A stretch of 64,000 nucleotides of DNA from Sphingobacteriaceae bacterium (GTDB taxonomy: Bacteria > Bacteroidota > Bacteroidia > Sphingobacteriales > Sphingobacteriaceae): contig JAQSWM010000004.1 in the NCBI GenBank assembly GCA_029266635.1, forward strand, positions 124,001 to 188,000, in the 5' to 3' direction. Below the pieces are notes generated by a model that made no database searches, was not told the DNA's origin, and saw only the letters and a list, made by a program, of their open reading frames with translations. The position numbers and the translations under genes were made by a program. Of this stretch, positions 50,017 through 60,799 are shown one piece after another; the first letter of the stretch is position 1; every line of letters starts with the position of its first letter.

Positions 50017-51882
50017 ATGCTCGCCAAGCTCTCATCGAATGTATTTGATGATGAAGATTGGATTTACGAAAAGAAATTAGACGGCTATCGGGCAATTGCC
50101 TACACCGGAAAAACCGTGAGGCTCCTCTCCCGCAACGGCATTGATTTTAAAGACAAATACAAAGCTGTATCTAAGTCGTTAGAAGACATTGATGTAGAGG
50201 CTGTGCTCGACGGCGAGATTGTGGCAGAAACCGCTGACGGGAGAAACATCTTTCAGGAATTACAAAACTACCGCGAATACAACAAGCACACCAGCCTTAA
50301 ATATTACGTGTTCGATTTGCTCGCCTTGAACGGTCATGATCTACGTGGAATGGAGCTTATCAAACGGAAAACTCTTTTGAAGGCGCTGCTTGAAAAGACA
50401 AACAATTCCACTCTGATTTATAGTGAACATGTGGTTGGGAATGGCTCGAAACTGTTCGCGGAAGCGGAGAAGAATGGCTGGGAAGGCATAATCGCCAAAA
50501 AGGCATCTAGTACATACGACAGTGGGCGCCGTTCTGACAACTGGCAAAAGTTTAAGCTGCAGAATGCGCAGGAAGCGGTGATCATTGGCTATTCAAAACC
50601 AGCAGGAAGCCGGAAGTACTTCGGTTCGCTTGTTTTGGGAATGTATGATGAAGGGAAATTGGTGTACATCGGGAACTGCGGAACGGGCTTCAATGAGGAG
50701 ACTTTGAAGGATGTGTACAATAAGATGGAGAAGCTCAAGGCTGAGAAGAAGCCTGTTTCAGAGAAGATTCCGCAAGAGCGTACCATAACCTGGGTGAAGC
50801 CGAAGCTGGTTTGCGAAGTCACCTTTTCAGAATGGACCGGAGACCGGCACTTGCGCCATCCCGTGTTTAAAGGTTTACGCATCGACAAAGAAACAAAGGA
50901 GGTTAAAGAGGAAAGCCCCTCTCCTGCCGAAAAACCTGCAAAAATTAGCAGCATGAAAAACACAGAAGCGAAAGAGAACGAAGTCGAAGAGAAGTTCGGT
51001 AAGAAAGCGGTCAAGCTCACAAACCTAAATAAGCTTTACTGGAAAGATGAAGGCATCAGCAAGGGACAGCTACTGGATTATTACCGTGATGTTGCTAACT
51101 ACATCCTCCCACACTTAAAGGATCGCCCTTTATCGCTGAACAGGCATCCCAACGGAATAAACGGCCCGAACTTTTTCCAGAAAGACCTGGATACTGATCA
51201 GATACCATCGTGGATCAAGTATGCACCATTGCATTCCGAAAGCAATAACAAGGACATAGATTACCTCGTGTGCAATGATCTGCCAACTCTATTGTGGATG
51301 GTGAACCTGGGATGCATAGAGATAAACCCCTGGCTCAGCACCTACAAAAAGCCTGACAACCCAATTTTCGCTGTGATGGATTTAGATCCGAATGATGTAG
51401 ATGATTTTGGAGAGGTTGTGCGGGTGGCACATACAGTCAGAGGGATTTTAGAGCAGATGGGGATTGAGCCGTGGATAAAAACTTCCGGGTCGCGGGGTTT
51501 GCACATTTTTATCCATGTTGGTGGGAAGTATGATTATGAAGTAGTGAAAAACTTCATTCACTATGTCGGGCAAATGGTGCTGGCTCAACATCCCGATACC
51601 ACCAGCCTGGAGCGCAGCCCATCCAAACGGAAAAAGAAGATCTACCTCGACTTTTTGCAGAATCGCCGAGGGCAAACTATCGCGGCAGCCTACTCTGCCC
51701 GCCCAAAAGTAAAAGCATCTGTATCAACGCCGCTGAAGTGGGATGAAGTGACAGAAGACTTAAATACCAAGGATTACACGATCTTCAACACACTGGATCG
51801 TATCAAAGCCAAGGGTGACATATGGAAAGATATCACCAAAACGAAAACAGACCTGAAGAAGGCTTTGGAAATGCTGAAATAA
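50017..51882 (+). CDS. ligD: LigD ligase and polymerase domains (downstream piece)
   Basis: A 621-codon frame carrying the ATP-dependent ligase (adenylated lysine in YEKKLDGYRAIAY, SRNGIDFKDKY, DGEIVAE, EGIIAKKASSTYDSGRRSDNWQKFK; oligonucleotide-binding part to about residue 310) and the primase-polymerase domain (about 330-621: LNRHPNGINGPNFFQKD, MDLDPNDVDDF with metal-binding aspartates, TSGSRGLHIFIHV). It works with Ku in end joining. It could start at the ATG at 50017 or be read through from the phosphoesterase piece upstream (same protein family order). Confidence 0.9.
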   Translation: MLAKLSSNVFDDEDWIYEKKLDGYRAIAYTGKTVRLLSRNGIDFKDKYKAVSKSLEDIDVEAVLDGEIVAETADGRNIFQELQNYREYNKHTSLKYYVFDLLALNGHDLRGMELIKRKTLLKALLEKTNNSTLIYSEHVVGNGSKLFAEAEKNGWEGIIAKKASSTYDSGRRSDNWQKFKLQNAQEAVIIGYSKPAGSRKYFGSLVLGMYDEGKLVYIGNCGTGFNEETLKDVYNKMEKLKAEKKPVSEKIPQERTITWVKPKLVCEVTFSEWTGDRHLRHPVFKGLRIDKETKEVKEESPSPAEKPAKISSMKNTEAKENEVEEKFGKKAVKLTNLNKLYWKDEGISKGQLLDYYRDVANYILPHLKDRPLSLNRHPNGINGPNFFQKDLDTDQIPSWIKYAPLHSESNNKDIDYLVCNDLPTLLWMVNLGCIEINPWLSTYKKPDNPIFAVMDLDPNDVDDFGEVVRVAHTVRGILEQMGIEPWIKTSGSRGLHIFIHVGGKYDYEVVKNFIHYVGQMVLAQHPDTTSLERSPSKRKKKIYLDFLQNRRGQTIAAAYSARPKVKASVSTPLKWDEVTEDLNTKDYTIFNTLDRIKAKGDIWKDITKTKTDLKKALEMLK

Positions 51883-51919
51883 AAAAAGCCCCGCTCATGA
51901 TGTGAGCAGGGCTTTTTTT
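51881..51919. terminator. Bidirectional terminator between ligD and the TPR gene
   Basis: agccccgctca and tgagcagggct form a stem of about 11 bp with one G-U pair and a 5-nt loop, with runs of A before and T after, so it can terminate both converging genes. Confidence 0.85.
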
Positions 51920-51929
51920 GATCTTGTTC

Positions 51930-53162
51930 TTAAAGAGCGTTGATCGTCTTGTTTAATTCGTCAACTTTCGCTTGGTTGTTTTTATACAGGTAATAGGTTT
52001 TCAAGTTCTCTAAAGCAATACGTGATTTGGGGCTCAACTCTGCCGCTTTTTGAAGGTAAGGTAGAGCTCTTTCAAACTCAGCCGTTGCCTGTTTCCTCAT
52101 TGCCGCGTACTCTGCGGGTTTGTTTTGCGGAATTTTGTTAGCTGCGTTATTAATGTCGATGCCTTTATTCAAAATAGTTGCTCCAAGCCCGATATAGGCT
52201 TCAGCATATTTATCATCCAGTTCAATCGCTTTTTTGTAAGCAGCTTCAGCTTTAGCCTTATCTTTTATTGTCCCGTAAGAGAATCCCAGATAATATGGGT
52301 AAAGCTTATTGTTCGGATTTGCTTTGGCCATCTCTTCAATCCGGGCGATTACTTCCTTTTCCTTGCCGCTCATAAGGCTTAGCTCAATCTCCTGGGTTGC
52401 AAGCGCTTCATCGGAAGCAAACTTCTTAGCTCCTTCAGAGGCCGCCGCTATCGCCTTAACAGTATCGCCCTGCATGGCATACAATCTCGAAAGATCCAAA
52501 TAGATTGATCTATTCGCTGAGTAGTTGGTTTTGGTCAAGGCCTCATAGCTTGAAATGGCACCTTTGTAGTCCTTTGCATTTATCGCAGATAAACCTGCAT
52601 AATACGTGATCGTTGTATCATTCGGACGATACTTCAGAGCGTTATTAAAGGCTTTGTATGCTGACGCGTAGTCCTTCGCCTGGTAATCTCTTACACCTTT
52701 GTTTAGCGTGTATGCAGAAATCCTTTCAGGAAACAAGGCTAGGTTAGCTTTTGCGGCTTCAATATTCTTTTTCTGTTTGCCTTTTGCATCCAACTCAGCA
52801 CTTTTTTGGATCGCCTCATTAGCTGCAGTATACAAAGGAGTTGCTTTTGCTTCAACGCTATCGTTCAGCGCCAGTCCGGAGTATATTAATGCTTTGTAAG
52901 CCCAGGTGTCAGCTTTTTTGGTGTTACTTTCATCTGCCATAGCTTTATCAATAGCTTTCTTAGCATTCTTCAAATAAGAAACACCGATGTCGCCACCTAC
53001 ATCTTTAAGTTGATCATACTTCTCGTACGCACCTTTTGCATCCTCAAACGGATCAGCAGACGGCTTATATTCCGGCGCCTTTGGTGCTTTGCTCTGCGCA
53101 AAAGCAGCCGTTCCGGTAAGCCCGAAAAACGCAAATGCTAAAATGAAAGATTTAATTTTCAT
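51930..53162 (-). CDS. Exported TPR protein
   Basis: A 410-residue protein with a signal peptide (1-22, GTAAFAQS). Residues 30-400 are a chain of about nine tetratricopeptide-like repeats, clearest at YQAKDYASAYKAFNNALKYRPNDTTITYYAGL, INAKDYKGAISSYEAL, and KAEAAYKKAIELDDKYAEAYIGLGA. It resembles the surface or periplasmic TPR scaffolds common in Bacteroidota; the partner is unknown. It stands alone after gyrA (126-nt gap). Confidence 0.88.
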   Translation of the reverse strand: MKIKSFILAFAFFGLTGTAAFAQSKAPKAPEYKPSADPFEDAKGAYEKYDQLKDVGGDIGVSYLKNAKKAIDKAMADESNTKKADTWAYKALIYSGLALNDSVEAKATPLYTAANEAIQKSAELDAKGKQKKNIEAAKANLALFPERISAYTLNKGVRDYQAKDYASAYKAFNNALKYRPNDTTITYYAGLSAINAKDYKGAISSYEALTKTNYSANRSIYLDLSRLYAMQGDTVKAIAAASEGAKKFASDEALATQEIELSLMSGKEKEVIARIEEMAKANPNNKLYPYYLGFSYGTIKDKAKAEAAYKKAIELDDKYAEAYIGLGATILNKGIDINNAANKIPQNKPAEYAAMRKQATAEFERALPYLQKAAELSPKSRIALENLKTYYLYKNNQAKVDELNKTINAL

Positions 53163-53288
53163 GTTTTATAATATTAATTTAACTGGTTAATTCCTACGCC
53201 TGTTACCGGCAGAGTTCAAATTTAATAAAGTATTCCTAACGGATAAACTCCAATATAATTATTCTAAAAGCAGTTAGTTCATTGTGAT

Positions 53289-55850
53289 TTAATCTTCAGC
53301 AGGAGTTTCAGGACTTGTTGCCTCGCCCTCTCCACTGCTGCTCTCCTCGCCTTCAGTTCCGCTGGTTTCTTCTGGCTCATCCTCGTGATCAACCTTCGCG
53401 ATAGAAGCAATTTCGTCATCGCCTTTGAAGGTAATCAGCCTCACACCCTGTGTCGCCCGGCCCATCACACGCAGATCGCCTACCCCTATCCTGATCACAA
53501 TTCCTGACTTGTTAATGATCATCAGATCATCCTTATCAGTAACGTTCTGAATAGAAACAAGTTCGCCGGTTTTGTCGGTTACGTTGATCGTCTTAACGCC
53601 TTTTCCACCACGGTTTGTAACGCGATAATCTTCAATATCAGTCCGCTTTCCGTATCCTTTTTCAGATACCACAAGCACCGTAGATTCAGAGCTGTTCACG
53701 CTGATCATACCCACCACTTCATCTTTCGGCCCAGCCAGTGTTACACCACGCACACCGGTAGCATTTCTACCCATCGGACGCACTGTTGATTCATTGAAGC
53801 GGATTGCACGTCCTGATTTCAGTGCCATTACGATCTCGCTGTTTCCATCTGTCAGAGTAGCCTCCAGCAATTGATCTCCATCGTTAATATTGATCGCATT
53901 GATACCGTTAGCACGAGGACGTGAATAAGCCTCAAGCGAGGTTTTCTTTATGGTACCTTTCTTGGTACACATGATGATGAAGTTATTATCAAGATATTCC
54001 TGATCTTTCAGGTTCACGATCTTGATAAACGCCTTGATCTTCTCCTCTTTCGGGATGTTGATGATGTTCTGAATAGCTCTTCCCTTGCTTGTGCGGGTGC
54101 CTTCTGGAATTTCAAATGCACGCAACCAGAAACAACGTCCAGCTTCAGTGAACAGCAACATATAGTTGTGTGCGGAGGCTGTGATAATGTGTTCGATAAA
54201 GTCGGAATCGCGGGACTGTGAGCCCATTGAGCCTTTTCCGCCTCTGCCCTGTCTGCGGTATTCTGTTAACGGAGTACGTTTTACATAACCTTCATGAGAA
54301 ATTGTTATCACGATTTCTTCATCGTCGATGAAATCTTCCATCCGCATATCTTCTGCGGAGTGGGTGATAAACGTTTTGCGCTCATCGCCATATTTATCGC
54401 GTACCTCAGAAAGCTCATCTTTGATGATCTGCATTCTCAAGCCTTCGTCACCGAGGATGGATTTCAAATAATCGATAGTTTTCATGAGTTCTGCGTACTC
54501 TTCTTTGATCTTATCACGCTCAAGTCCGGTTAAGCGGCGAAGCGTCATATCGAGGATAGCTCTTGCCTGGATATCCGACAAGCCGAATTTTTCCATTAAG
54601 CCTGTACGGGCATCTTCAGGAGTATCCGAACTGCGTATTAATTTGATAACCTCATCAAGATGATCTAAGGCGATCAATAAACCTTCCAGGATGTGTGCAC
54701 GCTTCTCAGCTTCAGCTAACTCAAACTTGGTACGGCGGATAATTACTTCGTGCCTGTGATCAACAAAATGTCTGATCATATCTTTCAGGTTCAGCAACAT
54801 TGGCCGGCCATGTACCAGGGCGATGTTATTTACACTGAAAGATGTTTGAAGCGCTGTGTATTTGTAAAGATTATTTAAAACGATAGAAGCATTCGCATCG
54901 CGTTTTATTTCGTAAACGATACGCATTCCTTCCCGGTCGGATTCGTCGCGGATTTCAGAAATACCTTCGATCTTCTTTTCGTTAACCAGTTCAGCCGTGC
55001 GTTCGATCATGTTCGCCTTGTTGATCTGGTAAGGTATTTCGGTTACGATGATCCGCTCACGGTCATGTCCGTAGGTTTCAATCTCAGCTTTGGCACGCAT
55101 CACAATCCGGCCACGACCGGTTTCAAACGCTTCCTGCACACCAGCATAGCCGTAAATAATACCTCCTGTTGGGAAATCGGGAGCTTTTACATACTGCATC
55201 AATCCTGCTATATCGATTTCGTTATTGTCGATGTATGCAACAATGCCATTAACTACCTCAGTAAGGTTGTGAGGAGGCATGTTGGTTGCCATACCAACGG
55301 CAATACCCGATGCTCCGTTAACAAGCAGGTTCGGGATTTTGGTAGGAAGAACTGTAGGTTCCTCAAGGGAATCGTCAAAGTTTAGCTGATAATCAATCGT
55401 TTCTTTATTGATATCGGCCAGCATCTCTTCAGCAATGCGTTTCAACCTTGCCTCAGTGTAACGCATCGCCGCAGGGCTGTCGCCATCTACCGAGCCAAAG
55501 TTTCCTTGACCGTCAACCAATGGATAACGGAGGCTCCAATCCTGGGCCATACGCACCATGGCATCGTATACAGAGGTATCGCCATGCGGGTGATATTTAC
55601 CTAGAACGTCTCCGACAATACGAGCCGACTTTTTGTACGGCTTGCCACTGGTTACGCCCAGATCGAGCATTCCGTAAAGTACCCGGCGGTGAACAGGCTT
55701 TAAGCCATCTCTCACATCGGGCAGTGCACGCGAAACAATTACCGACATTGAATAATCAATGTAGGCGGCTTTCATTTCTTCTTCTATGTTAATGGGTACA
55801 ATCCGATCGTGTTGAGGTATTAGATCTTCGTTTTCTGTGTCTTCAGCCAT
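53289..55850 (-). CDS. gyrA: DNA gyrase subunit A
   Basis: The 853-residue A subunit of gyrase, which cuts and rejoins DNA to add negative supercoils. The catalytic tyrosine is Y131 ([10 protein letters not shown]). The quinolone-determining region reads [17 protein letters not shown], so position 92 (E. coli Ser83) is Thr and Asp87 is kept. The C-terminal beta-pinwheel starts with the GyrA box RQGRGGKG near residue 540 and has six blades; an acidic tail ([21 protein letters not shown]) closes the protein. Stand-alone gene. Confidence 0.97.
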   Translation of the reverse strand: MAEDTENEDLIPQHDRIVPINIEEEMKAAYIDYSMSVIVSRALPDVRDGLKPVHRRVLYGMLDLGVTSGKPYKKSARIVGDVLGKYHPHGDTSVYDAMVRMAQDWSLRYPLVDGQGNFGSVDGDSPAAMRYTEARLKRIAEEMLADINKETIDYQLNFDDSLEEPTVLPTKIPNLLVNGASGIAVGMATNMPPHNLTEVVNGIVAYIDNNEIDIAGLMQYVKAPDFPTGGIIYGYAGVQEAFETGRGRIVMRAKAEIETYGHDRERIIVTEIPYQINKANMIERTAELVNEKKIEGISEIRDESDREGMRIVYEIKRDANASIVLNNLYKYTALQTSFSVNNIALVHGRPMLLNLKDMIRHFVDHRHEVIIRRTKFELAEAEKRAHILEGLLIALDHLDEVIKLIRSSDTPEDARTGLMEKFGLSDIQARAILDMTLRRLTGLERDKIKEEYAELMKTIDYLKSILGDEGLRMQIIKDELSEVRDKYGDERKTFITHSAEDMRMEDFIDDEEIVITISHEGYVKRTPLTEYRRQGRGGKGSMGSQSRDSDFIEHIITASAHNYMLLFTEAGRCFWLRAFEIPEGTRTSKGRAIQNIINIPKEEKIKAFIKIVNLKDQEYLDNNFIIMCTKKGTIKKTSLEAYSRPRANGINAININDGDQLLEATLTDGNSEIVMALKSGRAIRFNESTVRPMGRNATGVRGVTLAGPKDEVVGMISVNSSESTVLVVSEKGYGKRTDIEDYRVTNRGGKGVKTINVTDKTGELVSIQNVTDKDDLMIINKSGIVIRIGVGDLRVMGRATQGVRLITFKGDDEIASIAKVDHEDEPEETSGTEGEESSSGEGEATSPETPAED

Positions 55851-56036
55851 CTTTTTAAGAGGTGTTCTTGATTGTGATTTGGTGGTTTAGAAAATCAATA
55901 AGGACAGCCGCTTTTCAGCGACTTGCGAAGTTAGCAAATTAAGTAGCTTGAGGGGGTGGTGTGGAAAAGTTTTAAGGTGTGCATAACCGTCCAGAGATGG
56001 TTAAAGAAACCACCATAAAACTTAGTTTAACGCAAA

Positions 56037-56441
56037 TTAATCAATTTTTTCCCAGTATTCTTCAACGGTCATTCCGTTAGGCAACACTCCGCTTATTGTG
56101 AGTTTTTTTCCTTTGACCTTGAACAGGTAATTCACTGTTTTGCCAAGGGTTTGGGATGGCTGGTTGCTGTAAGTGCTGGTGACCTTGAAAGTGTCCGCCT
56201 TTATCTCGTAAGTGCCGGCGCCATACTTCACTGGTTCTCCTCCGTTTTCTATCAGGAAAGCTTCGTAGCTGTTATCTGTGTAGGTACGTTGCATCTTGAA
56301 ATCAGGCGTTGCCCTGGTTGATTTTCCGTTATAAACCCCTCCGCTGTACTCCCATTTTCCCTCAAGTTGCTTTGCAGATGAACAACCACTGTAAATCACC
56401 GCCACACCCAGGACGAGCATTAAGTATCTTGCGAAATTCAT
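56037..56441 (-). CDS. Lipocalin-like lipoprotein
   Basis: A 134-residue lipoprotein: MLVLGVAVIYSGCSS gives a lipobox with cysteine at about residue 20. The rest is a small beta-barrel pattern (LEGKWEYSGGVYNGKSTRATPDFKMQRTYTDNSYEAF ... GTYEIKADTFKVTSTYS ... KKLTISGVLPNGMTVEEYWEKI), as in the lipocalin-like proteins of this phylum. Ligand unknown. It begins 2 nt after the AMP nucleosidase stop, so they share an operon. Confidence 0.7.
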   Translation of the reverse strand: MNFARYLMLVLGVAVIYSGCSSAKQLEGKWEYSGGVYNGKSTRATPDFKMQRTYTDNSYEAFLIENGGEPVKYGAGTYEIKADTFKVTSTYSNQPSQTLGKTVNYLFKVKGKKLTISGVLPNGMTVEEYWEKID

Positions 56442-56443
56442 TC

Positions 56444-57307
56444 TTAAAACTTGAGGTGTTTTACTGTAAGCCCGTTGTTGATTAATTGTTTAAGAGAATC
56501 AATTCCAACTTTCAAGTGTGTCTCCACATAGTTTTCGGTTACTGCCGAATCGCTTTCGGCTGTTTTAACACCTTCCGGGATCATTGGTTGATCTGAGACC
56601 AATAACAAGGCGCCTGTGGGTATCTTATTTGCAAAGCCTGTCGTGAATATTGTTGCTGTCTCCATGTCAATAGCCATAGCACGTAGAGTTTTCAGATATT
56701 TCTTGAACTTTTTGTCGTGCTCCCACACCCTGCGGTTAGTGGTGTAAACAGTTCCTGTCCAGTAATCCTTAGATTTTTCGCGGATGGTTGTTGAAATGGC
56801 CTTCTGCAGTGCGAAAGATGGCAGTGCCGGAACTTCCTTTGGAAAATAGTCGTTTGAGGTTCCCTCTCCTCTTATAGCAGCAATCGGCAGGATTAGGTCC
56901 CCGATGCTGTTTTTCTTTTTCAGCCCCCCGCATTTGCCTAAAAACAATACAGCTTTTGGATTAATAGCACTCAGCAAATCCATGGTTGTAGCGGCAAGCG
57001 GGCTGCCCATCCCGAAATTGATAAGGGTTATGCCTTCGGCCGAGACGCTTTGCATAGGCTTATCTAGACCCATAATAGGTGCATTATCATGCCATTCGGA
57101 AAACAACTGCAGGTATTTCGAAAAGTTGGTAAGGAGGATAAAATTGGTGAACTCGCCGAGTGTACGGCCCGTGTAGCGGGGAAGCCAATTGTTTACTATG
57201 TCTTCTTTTGACTTTAATCCGCTTTTAACCGGCGAATTGACTTCTTTATGTTTCTTAGCTTTTGCGACAATCTCTGGGTCTTGTTTAACCTCTTTTTCTT
57301 CGTTCAT
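56444..57307 (-). CDS. amn: AMP nucleosidase (Bacteroidota type)
   Basis: A 287-residue enzyme that hydrolyses AMP to adenine and ribose-5-phosphate, of the nucleoside phosphorylase fold. LINFGMGSPLAATTMDLLSAI, AVLFLGKCGGLKKKNSIGDLILPIAAIRGEGTSNDYFP, and the nucleobase-binding MAIDMETATIFTTGF with the E and the acid in LLVSDQP mark the family. It is shorter than the about 480-residue E. coli Amn, because the N-terminal regulatory domain is missing; this is typical here. Confidence 0.9.
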   Translation of the reverse strand: MNEEKEVKQDPEIVAKAKKHKEVNSPVKSGLKSKEDIVNNWLPRYTGRTLGEFTNFILLTNFSKYLQLFSEWHDNAPIMGLDKPMQSVSAEGITLINFGMGSPLAATTMDLLSAINPKAVLFLGKCGGLKKKNSIGDLILPIAAIRGEGTSNDYFPKEVPALPSFALQKAISTTIREKSKDYWTGTVYTTNRRVWEHDKKFKKYLKTLRAMAIDMETATIFTTGFANKIPTGALLLVSDQPMIPEGVKTAESDSAVTENYVETHLKVGIDSLKQLINNGLTVKHLKF

Positions 57308-57320
57308 AATTTTTAAAGGT

Positions 57321-57350
57321 AAAAAAAAATCCCCCGGTTTAGCGGGGGAT
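57321..57350 (-). terminator. Terminator after clpX
   Basis: On the minus strand atccccc / gggggat (57350-57344 with 57335-57329) with an 8-nt loop is followed by about nine T. It closes the clpP-clpX transcript 4 nt after the clpX stop. Confidence 0.88.
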
Positions 57351-57353
57351 CCT

Positions 57354-58595
57354 TTATGCTACTTTCAGCTTCTTTATGTCTGATTTGGCGAATTTTTCCT
57401 CAGCGTAATCGAGTGTGATATAAAGTTCCTTGCTGTCGGGCTTGGCCGTGGGAATTTCAAACATCGCGTCTATCATAATAGCTTCGCAAATAGATCTGAG
57501 TCCCCGGGCACCAAGTTGAAATTCCAGTGCCTTATCGACAATGAACTCGTACACTTCTTTATCGAGCTCAAGATTGATGTGCTCGTATTCAAACAACTTT
57601 TTATATTGTTTCATCAAGGAGTTTTTAGGCTCAGTGAGGATGTTCAAAAGTGTTTCACGATCCAACGGATTCAGGTAAGTAATAACCGGCAAACGTCCGA
57701 TCAACTCTGGAATCAAGCCAAATGACCGTAAATCCTGTGGAGTGATGTATTTGTACAAGTTTTTAAGATCAATCTCAGCATCTCCGCTATTGACTTTGTA
57801 GCCTACTGTTTGCGTACGCAGGCGATTGGCGATTTTCTTCTGAATCCCGTCAAATGCTCCACCGCAAATAAACAAGATGTTGTTGGTGTTTACCGCAATC
57901 ATTTTCTGATCCGGGTGCTTACGCCCACCCTGAGGCGGAACGTTCACCATTGTTCCTTCCAGTATCTTGAGGAGAGCCTGTTGCACGCCTTCGCCGCTTA
58001 CATCGCGGGTGATGGATGGGTTATCGCTCTTGCGGGCAATTTTATCAACCTCGTCAATGTACACGATTCCACGCTCGGCAGCAGCCACATCATAATCTGC
58101 GGCCTGCAGCAAACGGGTAAGTATACTTTCCACATCCTCACCTACATAACCAGCCTCTGTTAAGACAGTTGCATCGCAGATGCTAAATGGAACATTCAGT
58201 ATTTTTGCGATTGTTTTAGCAAGGAGAGTTTTGCCTGTACCGGTCTCGCCCACCATGATGATGTTTGATTTTTCAATCTCAACTTCATCTTTATCAACCT
58301 TTTGGTTAAGGCGCTTGTAGTGGTTGTAAACGGCAACAGACAACACCTTTTTGGCGTCGTCCTGACCGATTACATACTGATCTAAATGCGACTTAATTTC
58401 GGTAGGCTTCAGCAAGGTAACATTTGCCTGAGCCGATTTCCCCTTACGCGTGACAAGCTCTTCAGATAAAATCTGATTTGCCTGGGCTACGCACTTATCA
58501 CAGATATGTGCATCGAGCCCCGCTATAAGCATCAATGTATCTTGTTTGCCTGAACCGCAAAAAGAACATTTAATATCTTTTGTGCTTTTACTCAT
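57354..58595 (-). CDS. clpX: ATP-dependent Clp protease ATPase subunit ClpX
   Basis: A 413-residue AAA+ unfoldase that feeds proteins to ClpP. The N-terminal zinc-binding domain has [10 protein letters not shown] ... HICDKCV (C4 type). The AAA+ core has Walker A GETGTGKT, Walker [11 protein letters not shown], the pore loop AGYVGEDVE, sensor 2 GARGLRS, and IGF-like docking at about residue 270. Its start codon overlaps the clpP stop (TAATG), so the two are translationally coupled. Confidence 0.97.
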   Translation of the reverse strand: MSKSTKDIKCSFCGSGKQDTLMLIAGLDAHICDKCVAQANQILSEELVTRKGKSAQANVTLLKPTEIKSHLDQYVIGQDDAKKVLSVAVYNHYKRLNQKVDKDEVEIEKSNIIMVGETGTGKTLLAKTIAKILNVPFSICDATVLTEAGYVGEDVESILTRLLQAADYDVAAAERGIVYIDEVDKIARKSDNPSITRDVSGEGVQQALLKILEGTMVNVPPQGGRKHPDQKMIAVNTNNILFICGGAFDGIQKKIANRLRTQTVGYKVNSGDAEIDLKNLYKYITPQDLRSFGLIPELIGRLPVITYLNPLDRETLLNILTEPKNSLMKQYKKLFEYEHINLELDKEVYEFIVDKALEFQLGARGLRSICEAIMIDAMFEIPTAKPDSKELYITLDYAEEKFAKSDIKKLKVA

Positions 58596-59287
58596 TACTC
58601 ACTTTTATTACCGGCAAGAACCTCATCAATCATGCCGTAGTCTTTCGCCTCCTGAGCTACCATCCAGTAATCCCTGTCCGATGCTTTTTCCACCCACTCA
58701 TATGTCTGTCCCGAATGTGAGGAAATGATATCGTATAATTCTTTTTTAATTTTCAACATTTCACGCAGGTTGATCTCCATATCTGAAGCCACGCCCTGCG
58801 CCCCGCCTGATGGCTGGTGGATCATTACCCTTGAATGTGGCAATGCAGCACGTTTTCCTTTTGCTCCTGCACACAACAACACCGCTCCCATTGAAGCTGC
58901 CATCCCGGTGCAAATAGTTGCAACATCAGGCTGGATGTATTGCATGGTATCATAAATCCCCAATCCGGCGTAGACCGAACCGCCCGGAGAGTTTATGTAT
59001 ATCTGTATGTCGCGTTTTGAATCTGTAGATTGAAGGAACAAAAGCTGAGCCTGAATGATGTTTGCGTTTGAGTCGTAAACTGCATCACCCAAAAAGATAA
59101 TGCGGTCCATCATCAACCTTGAGAAAACATCCATTTGCGCTACGTTGAGCTGGCGTTCTTCAATGATATAAGGAGTCATGCCTGTTGGCGCTGCGTTAAC
59201 GCGGCCAATGAAGCTATCTACATGCTGGCTACCTATGCGATGGTGTTTTACAGCGTATTTACGGAATTCGTTTTTGTCGGCGTTCAT
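58595..59287 (-). CDS. clpP: ATP-dependent Clp protease proteolytic subunit ClpP
   Basis: A 230-residue serine peptidase that forms the double-heptamer chamber. The catalytic triad is the S in [14 protein letters not shown], the H in [13 protein letters not shown], and the D in the following handle region (ASDRDYWM). [22 protein letters not shown] and [21 protein letters not shown] are also typical. Upstream lies tig, 100 nt away, and downstream clpX overlaps by one base, the usual tig-clpP-clpX order. Confidence 0.97.
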   Translation of the reverse strand: MNADKNEFRKYAVKHHRIGSQHVDSFIGRVNAAPTGMTPYIIEERQLNVAQMDVFSRLMMDRIIFLGDAVYDSNANIIQAQLLFLQSTDSKRDIQIYINSPGGSVYAGLGIYDTMQYIQPDVATICTGMAASMGAVLLCAGAKGKRAALPHSRVMIHQPSGGAQGVASDMEINLREMLKIKKELYDIISSHSGQTYEWVEKASDRDYWMVAQEAKDYGMIDEVLAGNKSE

Positions 59288-59387
59288 GATCTTAAATTAT
59301 ACAGTTTAGTAAGTTGAAAGTTTAATATTAAATCAAATTAACAATCTGATTACAATAAGCTCTCAACAATTGGCGCCTAGAAAGCTG

Positions 59388-60734
59388 TTAAGCCAACTCC
59401 AAAAACTTATTGTATTCTATTTGCTGTTTGCTCAAAGTAACAACAGATTTCAGGTATTCAAAAACCTTTAATGCTTTTACTTCTTCGAATATTTTATTTG
59501 CGTTTTCCTTATTCTGCAAAAACTGGACTGTGTACTGACCTAGTTGCTCTTCTGTAGCAGCTTGTGGGCTGTACATCCGCAACTGTGCGTCGAGGCGAGC
59601 TTTTGCAGTTTGGAAAACATCTTCATATTTAATCTCGATGTTGTTTTCTTTGATGATCTTGTTCTCGATCAAAGTCCACTTCAGGTTTCTTGCAAAATCT
59701 TCATAACCTGATGTAAGTTCGTCTTCAGACAGGTTTTCGTTGGTTGCTCTCAACCATCTTTTCAAAAACTCATCAGGCAACTGGAAATCAATTTTATCCA
59801 GAACAAACTTCTGCAAATCTCCCTGAAGCTTCTGCTCCGAGTTTTGCACCATCATTGCCTCAAGCTCTTCTTTAACCTTCGCCCTGAACTCATCCTCGTT
59901 CTTTACTACTCCGGCGCCAAACAGCTTATCGTAAAACTCTTCGTTCAAATCGCCTTCTTCAAGCCTGTTGATATTTTTTACTGTAAGCCTGAATTTTGAA
60001 GCTAGCTCGGCAGCGTCTTCTTCGCTGATGTTCAAAACTTTTGAAAGCTGAAATGAATCGCCTCCAAAAGCCTGGCGAAGATCAATGTCTAAAACATCCC
60101 CTTTCTTTAAGCCCACCAGTGATTTTTTGATCTCCTCATCTTTAACAAGATCTAATCGCACTGATGATGTATTGCTGATTCCCCCTTCAAAAACAGAACC
60201 ATCAGGAGAAAGTTGCACCAATTCAGAATACAGCACGTCATCTTCTGACGATACGTCAGGGTTTGTCATTTTTCCGTAGCTCTTGCGGAGGTTTTTTATG
60301 CGGGAGTCAAGTGTTTCCTCGTCAACTTTGATGTCAAACTGCGGAAGTTCGTCCTTAGAAGAAAACTCAACATTAAACTCAGGCGCTAAGCCCAGTTCAT
60401 AGTCAAACTCAAATTCGTCATTGTAATCCCAGTTGAATTGCTTTTCAGAATCGATTTTAGGAAGCGGTTGACCAAGTACATCAATCTTATTCTCAGTAAG
60501 ATAATTGTTCAGCGTATCTGAAAGCATGTTGTTAACTTCATCAACAAGGATGCTTTTGCCGTACATCTTTTTGATGTGTGCTGGCGGCACCATGCCTGGG
60601 CGGAAGCCTGGGAGCTTGGCTTTTTTAGCCTGATCTTTAATGGCTTTTTCTACACGTGCCTGGTAATCTTCTGGTTTGATTGTGACTTTTAATACCGAAT
60701 TCAGGTTATCGATTTTCTCCTGGGTAATGTTCAT
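59388..60734 (-). CDS. tig: Trigger factor
   Basis: A 448-residue ribosome-associated chaperone. The N-terminal ribosome-binding part has the signature loop GFRPGMVPPAHIKKMYGKS. The middle holds a reduced FKBP-like domain (about 150-245) and the C-terminus the helical arms (LQGDLQKFVLDKIDFQLPDEFLKRWLRATN). It starts 30 nt after the tRNA-Leu terminator, so it shares an upstream region with the tRNA and leads the clpP-clpX genes. Confidence 0.93.
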   Translation of the reverse strand: MNITQEKIDNLNSVLKVTIKPEDYQARVEKAIKDQAKKAKLPGFRPGMVPPAHIKKMYGKSILVDEVNNMLSDTLNNYLTENKIDVLGQPLPKIDSEKQFNWDYNDEFEFDYELGLAPEFNVEFSSKDELPQFDIKVDEETLDSRIKNLRKSYGKMTNPDVSSEDDVLYSELVQLSPDGSVFEGGISNTSSVRLDLVKDEEIKKSLVGLKKGDVLDIDLRQAFGGDSFQLSKVLNISEEDAAELASKFRLTVKNINRLEEGDLNEEFYDKLFGAGVVKNEDEFRAKVKEELEAMMVQNSEQKLQGDLQKFVLDKIDFQLPDEFLKRWLRATNENLSEDELTSGYEDFARNLKWTLIENKIIKENNIEIKYEDVFQTAKARLDAQLRMYSPQAATEEQLGQYTVQFLQNKENANKIFEEVKALKVFEYLKSVVTLSKQQIEYNKFLELA

Positions 60735-60764
60735 CTGATGATATTTTTGTTCGTTTGCGATTTA

Positions 60765-60792
60765 CAAAAAACCCCCGACATGTGCCGGGGGT
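60765..60792 (-). terminator. Terminator after tRNA-Leu
   Basis: On the minus strand ccccCG-type stem (cccccg / cggggg, 60791-60786 with 60777-60772) is followed by six T. It lies between the tRNA and tig. Confidence 0.85.
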
Positions 60793-60799
60793 GTTCTTG

